A stretch of DNA of 64,000 nucleotides from Actinobacteria bacterium HGW-Actinobacteria-2 (GCA_002841335.1 PHEY01000008.1:1-64000), one strand, 5' to 3'. Shown: positions 1 through 10,572, numbered from the stretch's first letter. Numbers and translations: made by a program. The notes: a model not told the origin generated them from the letters alone.

Positions 1-1288
1 CGACCCGCTGCCGGCCAGCCGTCCGCTGGCCACACATCTGGGCATCTCCCGCGGCTCGGTGGTCGCCGCCTACGACCAGCTGCTGGCCGAGGGCTACCTC
101 TCCGCGACCGCTGGCGGCGCCACCGTGGTGAATCCCCAGCTGCGTCGGGTCCATCCGCCGAGCCTGCCCGCCGCCCATTCGGCCGCAGCCACCGAAGATG
201 ACGACGCGCTCGACCTGCGCCCTGGACGTCCGTGGACCGGCGAGCTGATCGGACCGGCCTGGAAGGCCGCCTGGCGGCGGGCCTCGCTGGCCCCGGCCGA
301 CCTTGCGGTGCCGGCACTCGGCCTGCCGGAACTGCGGCAACAGTGGGCTGACCACCTGCGTCGGATGCGCGCGGTCGTCCGCGACCCGAACCAGCTGGCC
401 GTCACCGGCGGCGGCCGCGAGGGCCTGGCGTTGGTCTTGCTGGCACTCAGTGGCGATCACCGGCTCCGAGTCGGCGTGGAGGATCCCGGCTACCCGTCGC
501 TGCGTCGCGTGCCGCTGCGATTCGGCGCCGACCTGGTGCCGCTACCCACCGACCGGCACGGATTGGTCACCTCCGCCTTGCCGGACGGCCCCGCCGCCCC
601 GGACGTGCTGCTGGTCACCCCGAGCCACCAGTACCCCCTGGGCGGCTCATTGCCGATCGACCGCCGCCAGCAACTCCTGGAATGGGCGCAGCAGAATGGA
701 GTGGTGATCGTCGAGGACGACTACGACTCCGAGTTGCGCTACACCTCTTCCCCGCTGCCGGCACTGGCCGCACTGGACGACCCGATCACCGGTCGGGTGG
801 TGTTGCTGGGCACCCTGTCGAAGACCCTGACCCCGGCCTTGGCCACCGGCTTCCTGGCCCTACCCCAATGGCTGGTGCCGGCGGTCACCGACGTCCGCGG
901 TGATCTGGGGCAGCCGCTGGGCTCGGTGGCCCAGCTGGCTATGGCCGACTACCTGGCCAGTGGCGCCCTGCGGCTGCACACCCAACGAATGCGCCAGCGC
1001 TACCGGCGGCGCCGCGCCCAGGTCGTGGCCGCGCTGCGAGATCAACCGGGCCTGCAGGTCTATCCGATGGACGGCGGGCTGCACGCAGTCGTCGAAACCA
1101 TCCGCGAGGAGACCGCCGTCGTCGCCGAGCTCGCCGCGGCCGGCGTCCGGGTCAGCCCACTGTCGAGCTACTGGTCCAGCCCCAGCAGCCACCACGGCAT
1201 CGTCTTCGGCTTCGGCGCCGAACCTGAACCCGAACTGGCCCAGGGACTAGCGCTGATCGCCCAGGTTGCGGGCAAGATGGAGTCGTGA
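1..1288 (+). CDS. MocR/PdxR-type GntR-aminotransferase fusion regulator, 5' end outside window
   Basis: The reading frame is open from base 2, so the gene starts upstream of the window. The first residues (ASRPLATHLGISRGSVVAAY) are the end of a GntR winged-helix DNA-binding domain. The rest is a fold-type I aminotransferase domain with DPGYPSLRR, the SHQYPLGG motif, EDDYDSELRY and GTLSKTL, where the lysine is the expected pyridoxal-phosphate-binding residue. MocR proteins commonly control vitamin B6, GABA or taurine genes; the target here is unknown. The stop overlaps the next gene by 4 bases (GTGA), so the two may be co-translated. Confidence 0.9.
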   Translation, partial: DPLPASRPLATHLGISRGSVVAAYDQLLAEGYLSATAGGATVVNPQLRRVHPPSLPAAHSAAATEDDDALDLRPGRPWTGELIGPAWKAAWRRASLAPADLAVPALGLPELRQQWADHLRRMRAVVRDPNQLAVTGGGREGLALVLLALSGDHRLRVGVEDPGYPSLRRVPLRFGADLVPLPTDRHGLVTSALPDGPAAPDVLLVTPSHQYPLGGSLPIDRRQQLLEWAQQNGVVIVEDDYDSELRYTSSPLPALAALDDPITGRVVLLGTLSKTLTPALATGFLALPQWLVPAVTDVRGDLGQPLGSVAQLAMADYLASGALRLHTQRMRQRYRRRRAQVVAALRDQPGLQVYPMDGGLHAVVETIREETAVVAELAAAGVRVSPLSSYWSSPSSHHGIVFGFGAEPEPELAQGLALIAQVAGKMES

Positions 1289-2121
1289 AGGCGCGGATCG
1301 CACTCCTGGTGGCCACCACCCTCGTGGCGGTGACCGGCTGCGCAGCGGTCGACGAGGTGATGAACCCCGGCACGACGGCGGCGCCGAGCCCACGTCCGGT
1401 CGCCACCACCACCAAGGCCAGCCGGATCTGGCATCCGGGCCACGGGCTCACCTGGCAGATCCAGTACTCCGGGGAGTTGGCCGCAACCACGGCCCAGGTG
1501 GTCGACCTCGACGGCGTCGAGACCACCAAGGCACAGGTCGCCGCGCTCCACGCCCAGGGCAAGAAGGTGATCTGCTACCTCAACGCCGGCGGCTACGAGA
1601 GCTGGCGCCCCGACCGCAAGAAGTTCCCCAGATCGGTGATCGGCAAGCCCCTGGGCGACTGGCCGGGCGAACGCTGGCTCGACATTCGCAAGCTGAAGAA
1701 GCTGATGCCGATCATGACCAAGCGCATCCAGCAGTGCAAGGCCAAGGGCTTCGACGCGGTCGACCCCGACAACATGGACGGCTACGCCAACGCCCCCACT
1801 GGCTTCCCGCTGAAGCAGAAGCACGCTCTGGCCTACCTCAAGGCACTCCGCAAGGCCGCACATGCCCGCGGCTTGGCGATCGGACTGAAGGGTGCCCTTG
1901 AGTTGGTCGGCAAGGCCACCGGCCTGGTCGAGTTCGCGGTCAACGAGCAGTGCCTGCAGTACGACGAATGCGGCGCCTACGCCCCACTCACCCGCGTCGG
2001 GAAGCCGGTCTTCCACATCGAGTACCAGGGATCGATGGACTCGATCTGCCCGCGGGTTCCGGCCGGCTTCAGTACCGTCCGCAAGCACCTGGAGCTGGAC
2101 GCCTGGGCCGAGCACTGCTGA
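1285..2121 (+). CDS. Secreted lipoprotein, GH114 / endo-alpha-1,4-polygalactosaminidase-like
   Basis: 278 residues. A lipoprotein signal (TTLVAVTGC, Cys about residue 19) is followed by a TIM-barrel-like domain. Motifs typical of the GH114/TM1410 family are WQIQYSGEL, VVDLDGVE, VICYLNAGGYESWRPD, GERWLDIR and FDAVDPDNMDGYAN; the acidic residues of the last are expected to be catalytic. The family cleaves or binds galactosamine-containing polysaccharide, so a cell-surface role is likely. The GTG start overlaps the stop of the upstream regulator. Confidence 0.82.
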   Translation: MKARIALLVATTLVAVTGCAAVDEVMNPGTTAAPSPRPVATTTKASRIWHPGHGLTWQIQYSGELAATTAQVVDLDGVETTKAQVAALHAQGKKVICYLNAGGYESWRPDRKKFPRSVIGKPLGDWPGERWLDIRKLKKLMPIMTKRIQQCKAKGFDAVDPDNMDGYANAPTGFPLKQKHALAYLKALRKAAHARGLAIGLKGALELVGKATGLVEFAVNEQCLQYDECGAYAPLTRVGKPVFHIEYQGSMDSICPRVPAGFSTVRKHLELDAWAEHC

Positions 2122-2125
2122 GCGA

Positions 2126-2659
2126 TCAGACCAGCAGTTTGCGCAGGGCCTTGACCGCCCGGTGCTGCAACAGCTTCACCGCGCCTTCGCTGCGTCCCAG
2201 GATCTCGGCGGTCTCGGCCAGGGAGAATCGGTCGACGAAACGCAATGCGATCACCGCTCGCTGATCAGGAGTGAGCTGATTCAGGATCTCGGTGACGCCG
2301 GCATCGGCCAGCATCGCCTCCTCCGGTCCGGCGACGGTCTCCTCGGTCGCATGTTCGGAAGGATCGGCCACCGGCACCACCGGACGCCGTCCCGTGTGCC
2401 GCCAGGCATCGGCCAGCCGGCTCCGGGCGATGGTGAACGTCCAGGCACGGAAGCCGGCCTCGTCACCGACAAAGGTCGGGGCGTTGCGAACGATCTGGAT
2501 GAAGCACTCGGCCACCAGGTCTTCCGGCTCGGCAGCGCCCTGACTACGCAGGAAGCGCAGCATCGGTGGCGCGAACTCCCGATACAGCTCAACCCAAGCC
2601 CACTCCAGGCCGTCAACGGCAGCCTGGAGGACTTGGGGGAAGCGTGCACCGATGGGCAT
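2126..2659 (-). CDS. ECF-family RNA polymerase sigma factor
   Basis: 177 residues with sigma region 2 (EDLVAECFIQIVRNAPTF, FRAWTFTIARSRLADAWR) and region 4 (LTPDQRAVIALRFVDRFSLAETAEILGRS, with the recognition helix near EGAVKLLQHRAVKAL). The length is normal for an ECF sigma factor. It lies 105 bases downstream of a membrane protein on the same strand that could act as anti-sigma factor or surface target. It converges with the GH114 gene, with only a few bases between the stops. Confidence 0.88.
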   Translation of the reverse strand: MPIGARFPQVLQAAVDGLEWAWVELYREFAPPMLRFLRSQGAAEPEDLVAECFIQIVRNAPTFVGDEAGFRAWTFTIARSRLADAWRHTGRRPVVPVADPSEHATEETVAGPEEAMLADAGVTEILNQLTPDQRAVIALRFVDRFSLAETAEILGRSEGAVKLLQHRAVKALRKLLV

Positions 2660-2764
2660 GTGGCGTTTGGTCCGAGGTTGGGAATCGTTCAGCCGAGACT
2701 AACCTGACCCGAGGCTGTTCGGCTCCCACTGTGCGGAATCCATCACCCGCGTTCCAGTGACGGT

Positions 2765-3469
2765 TCAGTCCTTGTCCTTCTTCTCTGACGACTTTGTCGT
2801 GGCACTGACCTTGGCAGAGCTCTTGGTCGTGTCGGATTCATCGTCATCGGACTTGCCGTTGTTGGACTTCTCGTCGTCGGAGGTTTCCTTGGCGGACGGC
2901 TTCCCGGTCTGCGTGGACCGCGGGTTGGCATGCTCGTTCGGTTCGCCGTGCTCGGACTCGGTCGCCTTGCCGTGCTCGGATTCGGTCGCCTCGTCGCCCT
3001 CATCGGACTCGTCACGCTCCTGGCTCTGCCCCGGCGCTGCCGTCTGCGGCGCCTGCGGGCGCCGGCTCGGCTCGGGAACGGCCGGATGGGTCGGATCCGG
3101 GGTGATCGGATGCCCGATGGCCGGCCCGAAGTTCATCTGACGCAGAGCGTCCAGTGGGTCCACGCCCATCGCAGCGGCCACTCCCGCGCCCGCGGTCAGG
3201 ACGGCGAAGACGCCGGCGACACCGGCCAGCAGGAAGCGCCGGACCTGTGCGGCCCGCCGCTCTCGGCGGTGTGTCCGGGGGAAGGACTCCAACGCCGAGA
3301 GCGCGGCGCGTACTCGCGCGACATGTGCAGTCTCCAGCGACGCCACCGAAGGGAGGTCTGCCGTAGATTGCACCCGGCTGAGGAAGGCGGCCACGCGGCC
3401 CAACTCAGGGTCGTCGGTGCCGAGTTCGCCCGCCAGCAATCGGTCGAAGTCAGCGCGTCCGCTACCCAT
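2765..3469 (-). CDS. Single-pass membrane protein with acidic tail, putative anti-sigma or surface protein (copy 1)
   Basis: I chose the ATG at 3469, which has GGAAGG 6 bases upstream; an in-frame TTG at 3508 has no ribosome site. About 234 residues: an N-terminal cytoplasmic domain beginning DFDRLLAGEL, one membrane segment (FLLAGVAGVFAVLTAGAGVAAAMG), then a long low-complexity tail rich in Asp, Glu, Ser and Lys. The layout and N-terminal pattern match the next gene ([10 protein letters not shown]), so the two are paralogues. Adjacency to the ECF sigma gene suggests an anti-sigma role, but no ZAS zinc motif is visible. Confidence 0.7.
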   Translation of the reverse strand: MGSGRADFDRLLAGELGTDDPELGRVAAFLSRVQSTADLPSVASLETAHVARVRAALSALESFPRTHRRERRAAQVRRFLLAGVAGVFAVLTAGAGVAAAMGVDPLDALRQMNFGPAIGHPITPDPTHPAVPEPSRRPQAPQTAAPGQSQERDESDEGDEATESEHGKATESEHGEPNEHANPRSTQTGKPSAKETSDDEKSNNGKSDDDESDTTKSSAKVSATTKSSEKKDKD

Positions 3470-3537
3470 ATCGTCCCTTCCCACCGTCATACCGCTGGTG
3501 TCGGCCAATTAGTTACTCACCGACACCGAGAAAAAAA

Positions 3538-4145
3538 TCAGTCGTCGTCTTCGTGTTCGTCTTCGTGGTCACCCTCGTCGGAGTCCTCGTGCTCGTCCTC
3601 GTCGTGTGACTTGGTGGCGGTCTTCGTCGGCTTGGGCTTGGCTTTCGCCTTGTGGGTGACGGTCTTCTTGTGAACGACCTTCGGCTTCTCGGTCTCCAGC
3701 GGAGCGGCTTCCTCACTCGGCTCGGATTCGGTGGCAGCCGGGGTGGGTGCCACCGGTGGCTGGCTCACTGCAGGTGCCGCCTGACTCACCGGCGCCACCG
3801 GCAGCTGCATCTTCAGGTTGGTGGCCTGTTGATTGAGCCCACCGGTGAGTGCCGCCGCCAGACCGGCGCCGGAGGAGACCGCCAACACGGCTGCGGCCGC
3901 CACGGCCAGAACCAGGCGCGACGGCTTCATCGGAGGCGGAACCAGATTTCGCTGCAACGCCGACCTGGTGCGTACCTGTCGGGCCTCATTCACCACTGCC
4001 GCCAACTGGGCGGCATCAAGCGGGCCGTCGGCGCTGGGGAACACCGAGTTGAGTCGTTGGCTGAAAGCTGCGGTCTGCGTCCACGCGGGGTGATCATCGG
4101 GAAGGTCGCCGGAAAGGAACCGCTCGATGTCGTGTTCGTTGATCG

Positions 4146-4149
<4 letters not shown>
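3538..4149 (-). CDS. Single-pass membrane protein with acidic tail, putative anti-sigma or surface protein (copy 2)
   Basis: 203 residues. The N-terminus has the motif [15 protein letters not shown], followed by a membrane segment ([23 protein letters not shown]), a Pro/Ala-rich linker, a Lys/Thr-rich stretch and an Asp/Glu/His-rich C-terminus. The ATG overlaps the stop of kbl by 4 bases and GGAGGA lies 5 bases upstream. It is a tandem paralogue of the gene at 2765-3469. The tail could bind cations or interact with wall polymers; function unknown. Confidence 0.7.
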
Positions 4150-5396
<1,247 letters not shown>

Positions 5397-5436
5397 GCCC
5401 GGCAGCCTACGCCGGACGCTGCCGGCTCAGCTCGCC

Positions 5437-6474
5437 CTAGGACCAGTCGAGGATCACCTTGCCGCATTCGCCGGCTCGGGCGGTGGCGAAGCCTTGCGCC
5501 CACTCCTCAGCGGGGAAACGGTGGGTGATCACCGAACGGACGGCGTCGGCGAAGGTCGGCGAGGTAGCCAGCATCGAACTCATCAGATACCAGGTCTCGA
5601 ACATTTCCCGCCCGTAGATGCCCTTGATGGTGATCATGTGGGTGATCACCCGACCCCAGTCGATCGGATACGGGTCCTTGGGCAGGCCGAGCATGGCCAC
5701 CTTGGCGCCGTGATTCAGGTTCGCCAGCATCTCGGCCACCGCGGACGGCGCCCCAGACATTTCCAGGCCGATATCGAAGCCCTCCCGCATACCGAGGTCG
5801 CGCTGCGCGTCGGCGATCCGGGTGGTGCTCACGTTCACACACAGGTCCGCGCCGGCGGCCGCGGCCAGGCCCAGCCGGTAGTCACTGATGTCGGTGACCA
5901 CGACGTGCTTGGCACCGGCATGGCGGACGATCGCGGCCGCCATCACCCCGATCGGCCCGGCCCCGGTGACCAGGACGTCCTCGCCGACCACGGGCCACTG
6001 CAGCGCGGTATGGGTGGCGTTGCCGAGCGGATCGAAGATCGCCCCTAACTCGGGGTCGATGGCCTCAGGCTGAAGCCAGACGTTTGAGGCCGGCAGGACG
6101 ACGTAGTCGGCGAACGCGCCGTTGGTGTTCACGCCCAGCCCGACGGTGTTGATGCACACGTGGCGCCGTCCGGCGCGGCAGTTGCGGCAGCGCCCGCAGA
6201 CGATGTGGCCCTCTCCTGAGGCCCGATCCCCCGGCTTGATCCCGGTCACCTCGGCGCCGACCTCGACCACTTCGCCGTAGAACTCATGACCGATGGTCAG
6301 CGGAGCCACCACGGTGCTGGCAGCCCAGTCGTCCCACGACTCCAGGTGGAGGTCGGTGCCGCACAAACCGGCCCGCAGCACCCGGATCTTCACTTGGTCA
6401 GGGCCGCATTCAGGCTCCGGAACATCGATCAGCTCCAACCCGGGTCCGGGCTTGGTCTTCACCAGGGCACGCAT
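5437..6474 (-). CDS. tdh: L-threonine 3-dehydrogenase
   Basis: 345 residues, a zinc-dependent medium-chain dehydrogenase that oxidises L-threonine to 2-amino-3-oxobutyrate with NAD. Visible motifs: GLCGTDLHLESWDDWA (catalytic zinc Cys), GHEFYGEVVEVG, the structural zinc loop CGRCRNCRAGRRHVC, and the Rossmann motif GAGPIGVMAA. It is the first gene of the tdh-kbl unit; the product is passed to Kbl. The start sits at the end of a run with no upstream gene on the same strand, so its promoter is probably in 6475-6530. Confidence 0.95.
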   Translation of the reverse strand: MRALVKTKPGPGLELIDVPEPECGPDQVKIRVLRAGLCGTDLHLESWDDWAASTVVAPLTIGHEFYGEVVEVGAEVTGIKPGDRASGEGHIVCGRCRNCRAGRRHVCINTVGLGVNTNGAFADYVVLPASNVWLQPEAIDPELGAIFDPLGNATHTALQWPVVGEDVLVTGAGPIGVMAAAIVRHAGAKHVVVTDISDYRLGLAAAAGADLCVNVSTTRIADAQRDLGMREGFDIGLEMSGAPSAVAEMLANLNHGAKVAMLGLPKDPYPIDWGRVITHMITIKGIYGREMFETWYLMSSMLATSPTFADAVRSVITHRFPAEEWAQGFATARAGECGKVILDWS

Positions 6475-6531
6475 CAGACCTCCTTATCAGCGCCAACTTA
6501 GCCGCCGGAGGGCGCTATCGCCGAAGAAACG

Positions 6532-6566
6532 ACAAGTGCCACCGCCGTGTTGGCGATGGCACTTGT
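6532..6566 (-). terminator. Intrinsic-type hairpin after the RDD gene
   Basis: Perfect 10-bp arms (ACAAGTGCCA and its complement) lie just past the stop at 6584. Read on the minus strand the stem is followed by a T-rich CGTTTCTTC. It separates the RDD gene from tdh. Confidence 0.7.
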
Positions 6567-6583
6567 GTGAAGAATGAGACGAA

Positions 6584-7195
6584 TCAGCTCCAGCGGATAA
6601 CGCCAGCCTCCGGGTCAGCGGAGTTGTTGATCGCGACGGTCTTCAGGATCTTGTCAGCGAGGGTCTGCTTCTTGGCGTCCCAGAGCGGGAAGAGCCAGCC
6701 GACGAGGCAGATCAGGCTGTCAATGATGTGGGCGAACTGGCGGGCGATGCCGGGGCCGACCCCGATGACGTCACCCGTCTCTTCGCTGACCACCTTGATC
6801 TTGGCGATCGCCTTGCCCGGGGTCACGCCGTACTTACCGACCAACAGGCCGAGGTAGACGTAGAGCCCCACGTTCAGCAGGAAGCTCACGGCGCCGCTGA
6901 GGGTGGTGCTGAAGTTGGCCAACACCTGGGTGATGATGCTGAAGACGATGCCGGGGACGATGTAGTCGATGACACCACCGAGGGCGCGGGCCGGCCACTC
7001 GGCGAGTCCACCAGCGGCACCACCGGTCGGAGCCGGCGGGTAGCTGCCCATGGACGGAGCCGGCGGCGGCGGGTAGGCGCCAGGAGGCGCGGCGTATGGG
7101 TCACTCGCGGGCGGCGGGGTGAAATCACTCGCGGGCGGCGGGGTGTAGCCGCCCGGTTCGCCCGGCTGCGGCGTGGTCGGATACTGATCGGACAT
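6584..7195 (-). CDS. RDD-family membrane protein with Pro-rich N-terminus
   Basis: Start chosen at the ATG of MSDQYP (7195), with GGGAG upstream; a longer start at 7216 is less likely. About 203 residues: a Pro/Ala-rich cytoplasmic N-terminus with the repeat PPPASD, then a C-terminal RDD domain (WPARALGGVIDYIVPG, membrane helices about 100-150, and GKYGVTPGKAIAKIKVV). RDD proteins are often found in stress or transport contexts; no specific role can be given. It is divergent from the DUF2752 gene. Confidence 0.85.
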   Translation of the reverse strand: MSDQYPTTPQPGEPGGYTPPPASDFTPPPASDPYAAPPGAYPPPPAPSMGSYPPAPTGGAAGGLAEWPARALGGVIDYIVPGIVFSIITQVLANFSTTLSGAVSFLLNVGLYVYLGLLVGKYGVTPGKAIAKIKVVSEETGDVIGVGPGIARQFAHIIDSLICLVGWLFPLWDAKKQTLADKILKTVAINNSADPEAGVIRWS

Positions 7196-7275
7196 GCTTC
7201 TCTCCCTGTAGAGCAATGGTGGTCCTGATCCTAGGGCCTGAGACCGACGATAGGGAACGACGTCATAATGGCGCT

Positions 7276-7674
7276 GTGTACGAAATGGCCGCCTCGGATC
7301 GCAGTTCTGCCGTCAGAAGACTGCAGTCCGTGGGCTCGTTCGCCCTGGTAGGAGCCGGCCTGAGCCTGGCCTATCGGATCACCGGGTTGGGCCTGCCTTG
7401 CCCGTGGCGGATGCTTACCGGCACGTTGTGCCCGCTGTGCGGGGCCACTCATGTGGGCAACGATCTGCTCTCGTTCGACTTCGCCGCAGCGTGGTCAGAT
7501 AACGCATTCGTGCTCAGCGGTGCTGCTGTCTTAGCGGTGCTTTCAGGTTTCTGGGCTGTCGAGGCACTGGGCGGTCCGGCCGTCCGCCTGCCCGGGGCCT
7601 TGCGCAATGCACGGTTGTGGTGGGGCCTCCTCGGCCTGACCGCCGTGGTCTTCGCAGTCGTCCGGAACCTTTAG
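7276..7674 (+). CDS. DUF2752-family membrane protein
   Basis: 132 residues from the GTG at 7276. The family motif GLPCPWRMLTGTLCPLCGATH is present, with paired Cys residues, and about three membrane helices. I chose this start because a -10-like CATAAT lies at 7264-7269, six bases before the GTG, the arrangement of a leaderless actinobacterial transcript; ATG at 7285 is the alternative. Function of the family is unknown. Confidence 0.75.
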   Translation: MYEMAASDRSSAVRRLQSVGSFALVGAGLSLAYRITGLGLPCPWRMLTGTLCPLCGATHVGNDLLSFDFAAAWSDNAFVLSGAAVLAVLSGFWAVEALGGPAVRLPGALRNARLWWGLLGLTAVVFAVVRNL

Positions 7675-7683
7675 CAATAAGCA

Positions 7684-7713
7684 GAGCGCCCGAACCCTGA
7701 GGTCCGGGCGCTC
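7684..7713. terminator. Bidirectional hairpin between convergent genes
   Basis: Perfect 9-bp arms (GAGCGCCCG / CGGGCGCTC) around an 11- to 12-base loop, lying between the stops of the DUF2752 gene and the convergent wall-protein gene. There is no T-run, as is common in high-GC actinobacteria. Confidence 0.65.
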
Positions 7714-7744
7714 GCCCGCGAACTGGCCGTATGGGGAGCCGAGC

Positions 7745-8155
7745 TCAGTTCGCTACTCGGCGGCGTGTCGCCAGCAGCAGGCCGCCACCTGCCACCAGCA
7801 ACAGCCCGCCGAGCGTTCCTCTCGCGAGAAGGTCTCCGCCGCCGGTGTTGGCGAACTCGTCACCACCGGCGCGGAAAGCCCACCGCACGTCGTTGTCGTT
7901 CTTGGTCGATTCGCACGCACTCGCATCGCCGCACACCACCGTCGCCCAGACGTCGATCCGGATACTCAACCCGGAGGTCTCGATCGGCTCATCCGCGAGG
8001 AATTCCACCGACAGCGGAGATGCGTCGGAGTAGGCATTTGCGGCGGGAGCGGCGAAGCAAAGCATGAAGATGAGAGAAATCCCCGCCAGCACTCTGAGGA
8101 TGAACCTCCGACCCGGAAACCCCCCGGGTGAACGTGCCGGCACGCCAAGTCGCAC
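7745..8155 (-). CDS. Small secreted protein with sortase-like FANTG tail
   Basis: Start taken at the GTG of VRLGVPARS (8155), preceded by a G-rich ribosome site. About 136 residues: signal peptide (FILRVLAGISLIFMLCFAAPAANA), a short exported domain with two Cys (VVCGDASACES), then FANTGGGD, a hydrophobic stretch (LGGLLLVAGGGLLLA) and a terminal TRRRVAN. This is the layout of sortase-anchored proteins, with Phe in place of the first Leu of LAxTG/LPxTG. No sortase gene is in the window. Confidence 0.6.
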   Translation of the reverse strand: MRLGVPARSPGGFPGRRFILRVLAGISLIFMLCFAAPAANAYSDASPLSVEFLADEPIETSGLSIRIDVWATVVCGDASACESTKNDNDVRWAFRAGGDEFANTGGGDLLARGTLGGLLLVAGGGLLLATRRRVAN

Positions 8156-8334
8156 AACTCCCCCCTCTACCTGATCGGCACCGCCATGCCAACCCCCTCC
8201 AGGTATTGGCACCAATCTGCCAGAACGCCTCGCCACAAGCCCATTGAGCTACTAACCTGTATCAAGGCATTGGGGTTCGGCATTGATCCTGGTCAACGCC
8301 GACACCCCCGTTCGGGTACATGGGTGGAGGAGCG

Positions 8335-9078
8335 GTGACGGTCGACGACGCGGTTGCGGGTCACGCCTTGCGCAGTCTGCGACTACTCCTGGAGGCCTAT
8401 GCGGCGTCCGAGCTTCCTCAATGGGATCTCTTCGCCGCCAACGTGAAGATGGTGCGCGTCGAGCCGGGAAACATCCTGTTCTCGGCCGGAGAGATCCATC
8501 CCTACGTCTACTTCGTTCAGCATGGCCTCCTCAAAGCGCAAATGAGCGTGGAGGGCGGCCGCCGCCAGGCGACCGTCTTCTTCCCCCAAGAAGGGGATGT
8601 TCTCGCCTCGATGACCGCCCTGGGCATGGAGGGAGTGCGCAGGGCGGCGATTCGTGGTCTGCATCCCCGTTCGGCCACCATTCAGGCCGCCGTCGAGGCG
8701 GAGACCATCCACACGGTCAAGGCGCTGGAGTCGAGTCTGCTCGCCCGGGTCAGCTTCCGCGTGATCGATCACCTGGCCACCCAGCATCTGCCCTGGGCAC
8801 GACTGATCGCCGCGATCTCGGTGATGCACGCCACCACCTTGCAGGCCGACGTCGCCTGGCTGCGGAGCACCCCGGAGCAGCGCTACCGGATCCTGCTCAC
8901 CGAACATCCAGGCCTGGTGAACCGGGTGACTCAACGCGATTTGGCGAACTTCCTCAACATCACCGATGTCGCCCTGAGTCGCATCGCCAAGCGAGTGCGC
9001 AACAACACCAGCGAGACCGACAAGGCCATTCTGGACGGCGCCGAAGCGGACACGGCCGACGCTGCGGCGATCACCTGA
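8335..9078 (+). CDS. Crp/Fnr-family transcriptional regulator
   Basis: About 247 residues. A cyclic-nucleotide-binding-like domain (VEPGNILFSAGEIHPYVYFVQHGLLKAQ, about residues 40-130) is followed by a dimerisation helix and a C-terminal winged helix (VTQRDLANFLNITDVALSRIAKRV). No N-terminal Cys cluster typical of Fnr is seen, so oxygen sensing through an iron-sulfur cluster is unlikely. The GTG at 8335 has GGAGGA just upstream; ATG 8320 is an alternative. Confidence 0.85.
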   Translation: MTVDDAVAGHALRSLRLLLEAYAASELPQWDLFAANVKMVRVEPGNILFSAGEIHPYVYFVQHGLLKAQMSVEGGRRQATVFFPQEGDVLASMTALGMEGVRRAAIRGLHPRSATIQAAVEAETIHTVKALESSLLARVSFRVIDHLATQHLPWARLIAAISVMHATTLQADVAWLRSTPEQRYRILLTEHPGLVNRVTQRDLANFLNITDVALSRIAKRVRNNTSETDKAILDGAEADTADAAAIT

Positions 9079-9198
9079 GCCGAAAACCGGCACAATCGTC
9101 TTTCCTTTCGGTGAGGCTCTTCCCTGTTTGGCCTTCTGAGGCTTAGGTTCTTTGCCGATGCCCGGATCGAACCAGCCCCGATCTGCGCAGGCCAGCCG

Positions 9199-10572
9199 AT
9201 GACCACTGTGGTGTGGTTCCGTCGTGACCTGCGTACGACCGACAATCCGAACCTCACCGCTGCAGCCGCGCGCGGTGAGGTCGTTGCCTGCTATGTGCTC
9301 GACCCCGCCCAGGTCGCTGCCGAAGGGCCGACCAGCACCGGATGGCTGGCGGCCAACCTCCGCGCCCTCAACGCCTCCCTCGATGGACGGTTGTGCGTAC
9401 GGGTGGGCGCGCCGCAGGAGGTGATCCCGGCGCTGGCGGCCGAAGTCGGTGCAGCGGTGGTTCAAGCGGCATCCGAGTGTGAGGCCCCCGCCGCTTTGCG
9501 CGACTCCGTGGTGCGCGACGCCCTCGCCCGCAGGGGTGTCGCCTGGCGCGAAGTCGGCTCGCCGTACGCGGTCACCCCGGGCAAGGTCACCACCCGCGAC
9601 GGCAGCGGCTTCAAGGTCTTCAGCGCCTTCGCCAAGTCGTGGCAGGCCCATGGTTGGCCCGATCCCGCGCCCTCACCGGCGTCGCTGTCGCTGATCCCGG
9701 TGGCGAGTGACGCGTCTGCGTGGCGCAAGCTCGACAAGGCGATCACCATGTGTCCGATCGCGCTGCCGCCGGCCGGCGAGGAAGCGGCCCGGCAGCTGTG
9801 GCAGAAGTTCGCCCGCAAGCGCCTGGACGACTACGCAGTCATGCGCGACCGTCCCGACTCGTCCGGGACGACCTGGCTCTCGCCGTACCTGCGACTCGGC
9901 GTGATCCACCCGCGCACCCTGCTGGCCGACCTGGTCGGGCACAGCGGCGCCGGCGTGGACCGGTTCATCGTCGAGTTGGCGTGGCGCGAGTTCTACGCCG
10001 ACGTTGCCTGGCGCAACCCCAGCTCGCTGGAGGCGGACCTCAATCCCCTGCCGATCACCTACGACGAGCCCGGCGAGCAGTTCACCGCCTGGTGCGAGGG
10101 CCGCACGGGCTACCCGTTGGTCGACGCCGGACAGCGGCAACTCCTGGCCACCGGCTGGATGCACAATCGGGTGCGGATGATCAGTGCCAGCTTCCTCACC
10201 AAGGATCTGCACGTGTGGTGGAAGCACGGTGCCGACTTCTTCGCTCGTCACCTGCTGGACTCCGACGCCGCCTCCAATGTCCACGGCTGGCAGTGGGTGG
10301 CCGGCACCGGCACCGACGCCGCCCCGTACTTCCGGATCTTCAACCCGGTCGCGCAAGCCGAGCGGTTCGATCCGGACGGCGACTATGTGCGCAAATGGGT
10401 GCCGGAGTTGACGCACCTGCGCGGCGGCACCGTCCACCGTCCCTGGGAGGCTGCGGACGGCTACTCCCGCGGCTATCCGCAACGGATCGTCGATCACGAG
10501 ACCGAGCGCCTCGAAGCGCTGGCCCGCTACCAGGCCAGCAAGGCACCCGCCGCGCCCCCATCGCTCGCGTAA
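9199..10572 (+). CDS. phr: Deoxyribodipyrimidine photolyase (class I CPD type)
   Basis: 457 residues. It repairs cyclobutane pyrimidine dimers using light. The N-terminal antenna domain starts TTVVWFRRDLRTTDNP. The FAD-binding domain has SPYLRLGVIHPR, ELAWREFYADVAW, GRTGYPLVDAGQRQLLATGWMHNRVRMISASFLTKDL and WQWVAGTGTDAAPYFRIFNP, which include the conserved FAD and substrate contacts. No strong ribosome site precedes the ATG. It is a single-gene unit between the Crp/Fnr regulator and a secreted protein. Confidence 0.94.
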   Translation: MTTVVWFRRDLRTTDNPNLTAAAARGEVVACYVLDPAQVAAEGPTSTGWLAANLRALNASLDGRLCVRVGAPQEVIPALAAEVGAAVVQAASECEAPAALRDSVVRDALARRGVAWREVGSPYAVTPGKVTTRDGSGFKVFSAFAKSWQAHGWPDPAPSPASLSLIPVASDASAWRKLDKAITMCPIALPPAGEEAARQLWQKFARKRLDDYAVMRDRPDSSGTTWLSPYLRLGVIHPRTLLADLVGHSGAGVDRFIVELAWREFYADVAWRNPSSLEADLNPLPITYDEPGEQFTAWCEGRTGYPLVDAGQRQLLATGWMHNRVRMISASFLTKDLHVWWKHGADFFARHLLDSDAASNVHGWQWVAGTGTDAAPYFRIFNPVAQAERFDPDGDYVRKWVPELTHLRGGTVHRPWEAADGYSRGYPQRIVDHETERLEALARYQASKAPAAPPSLA

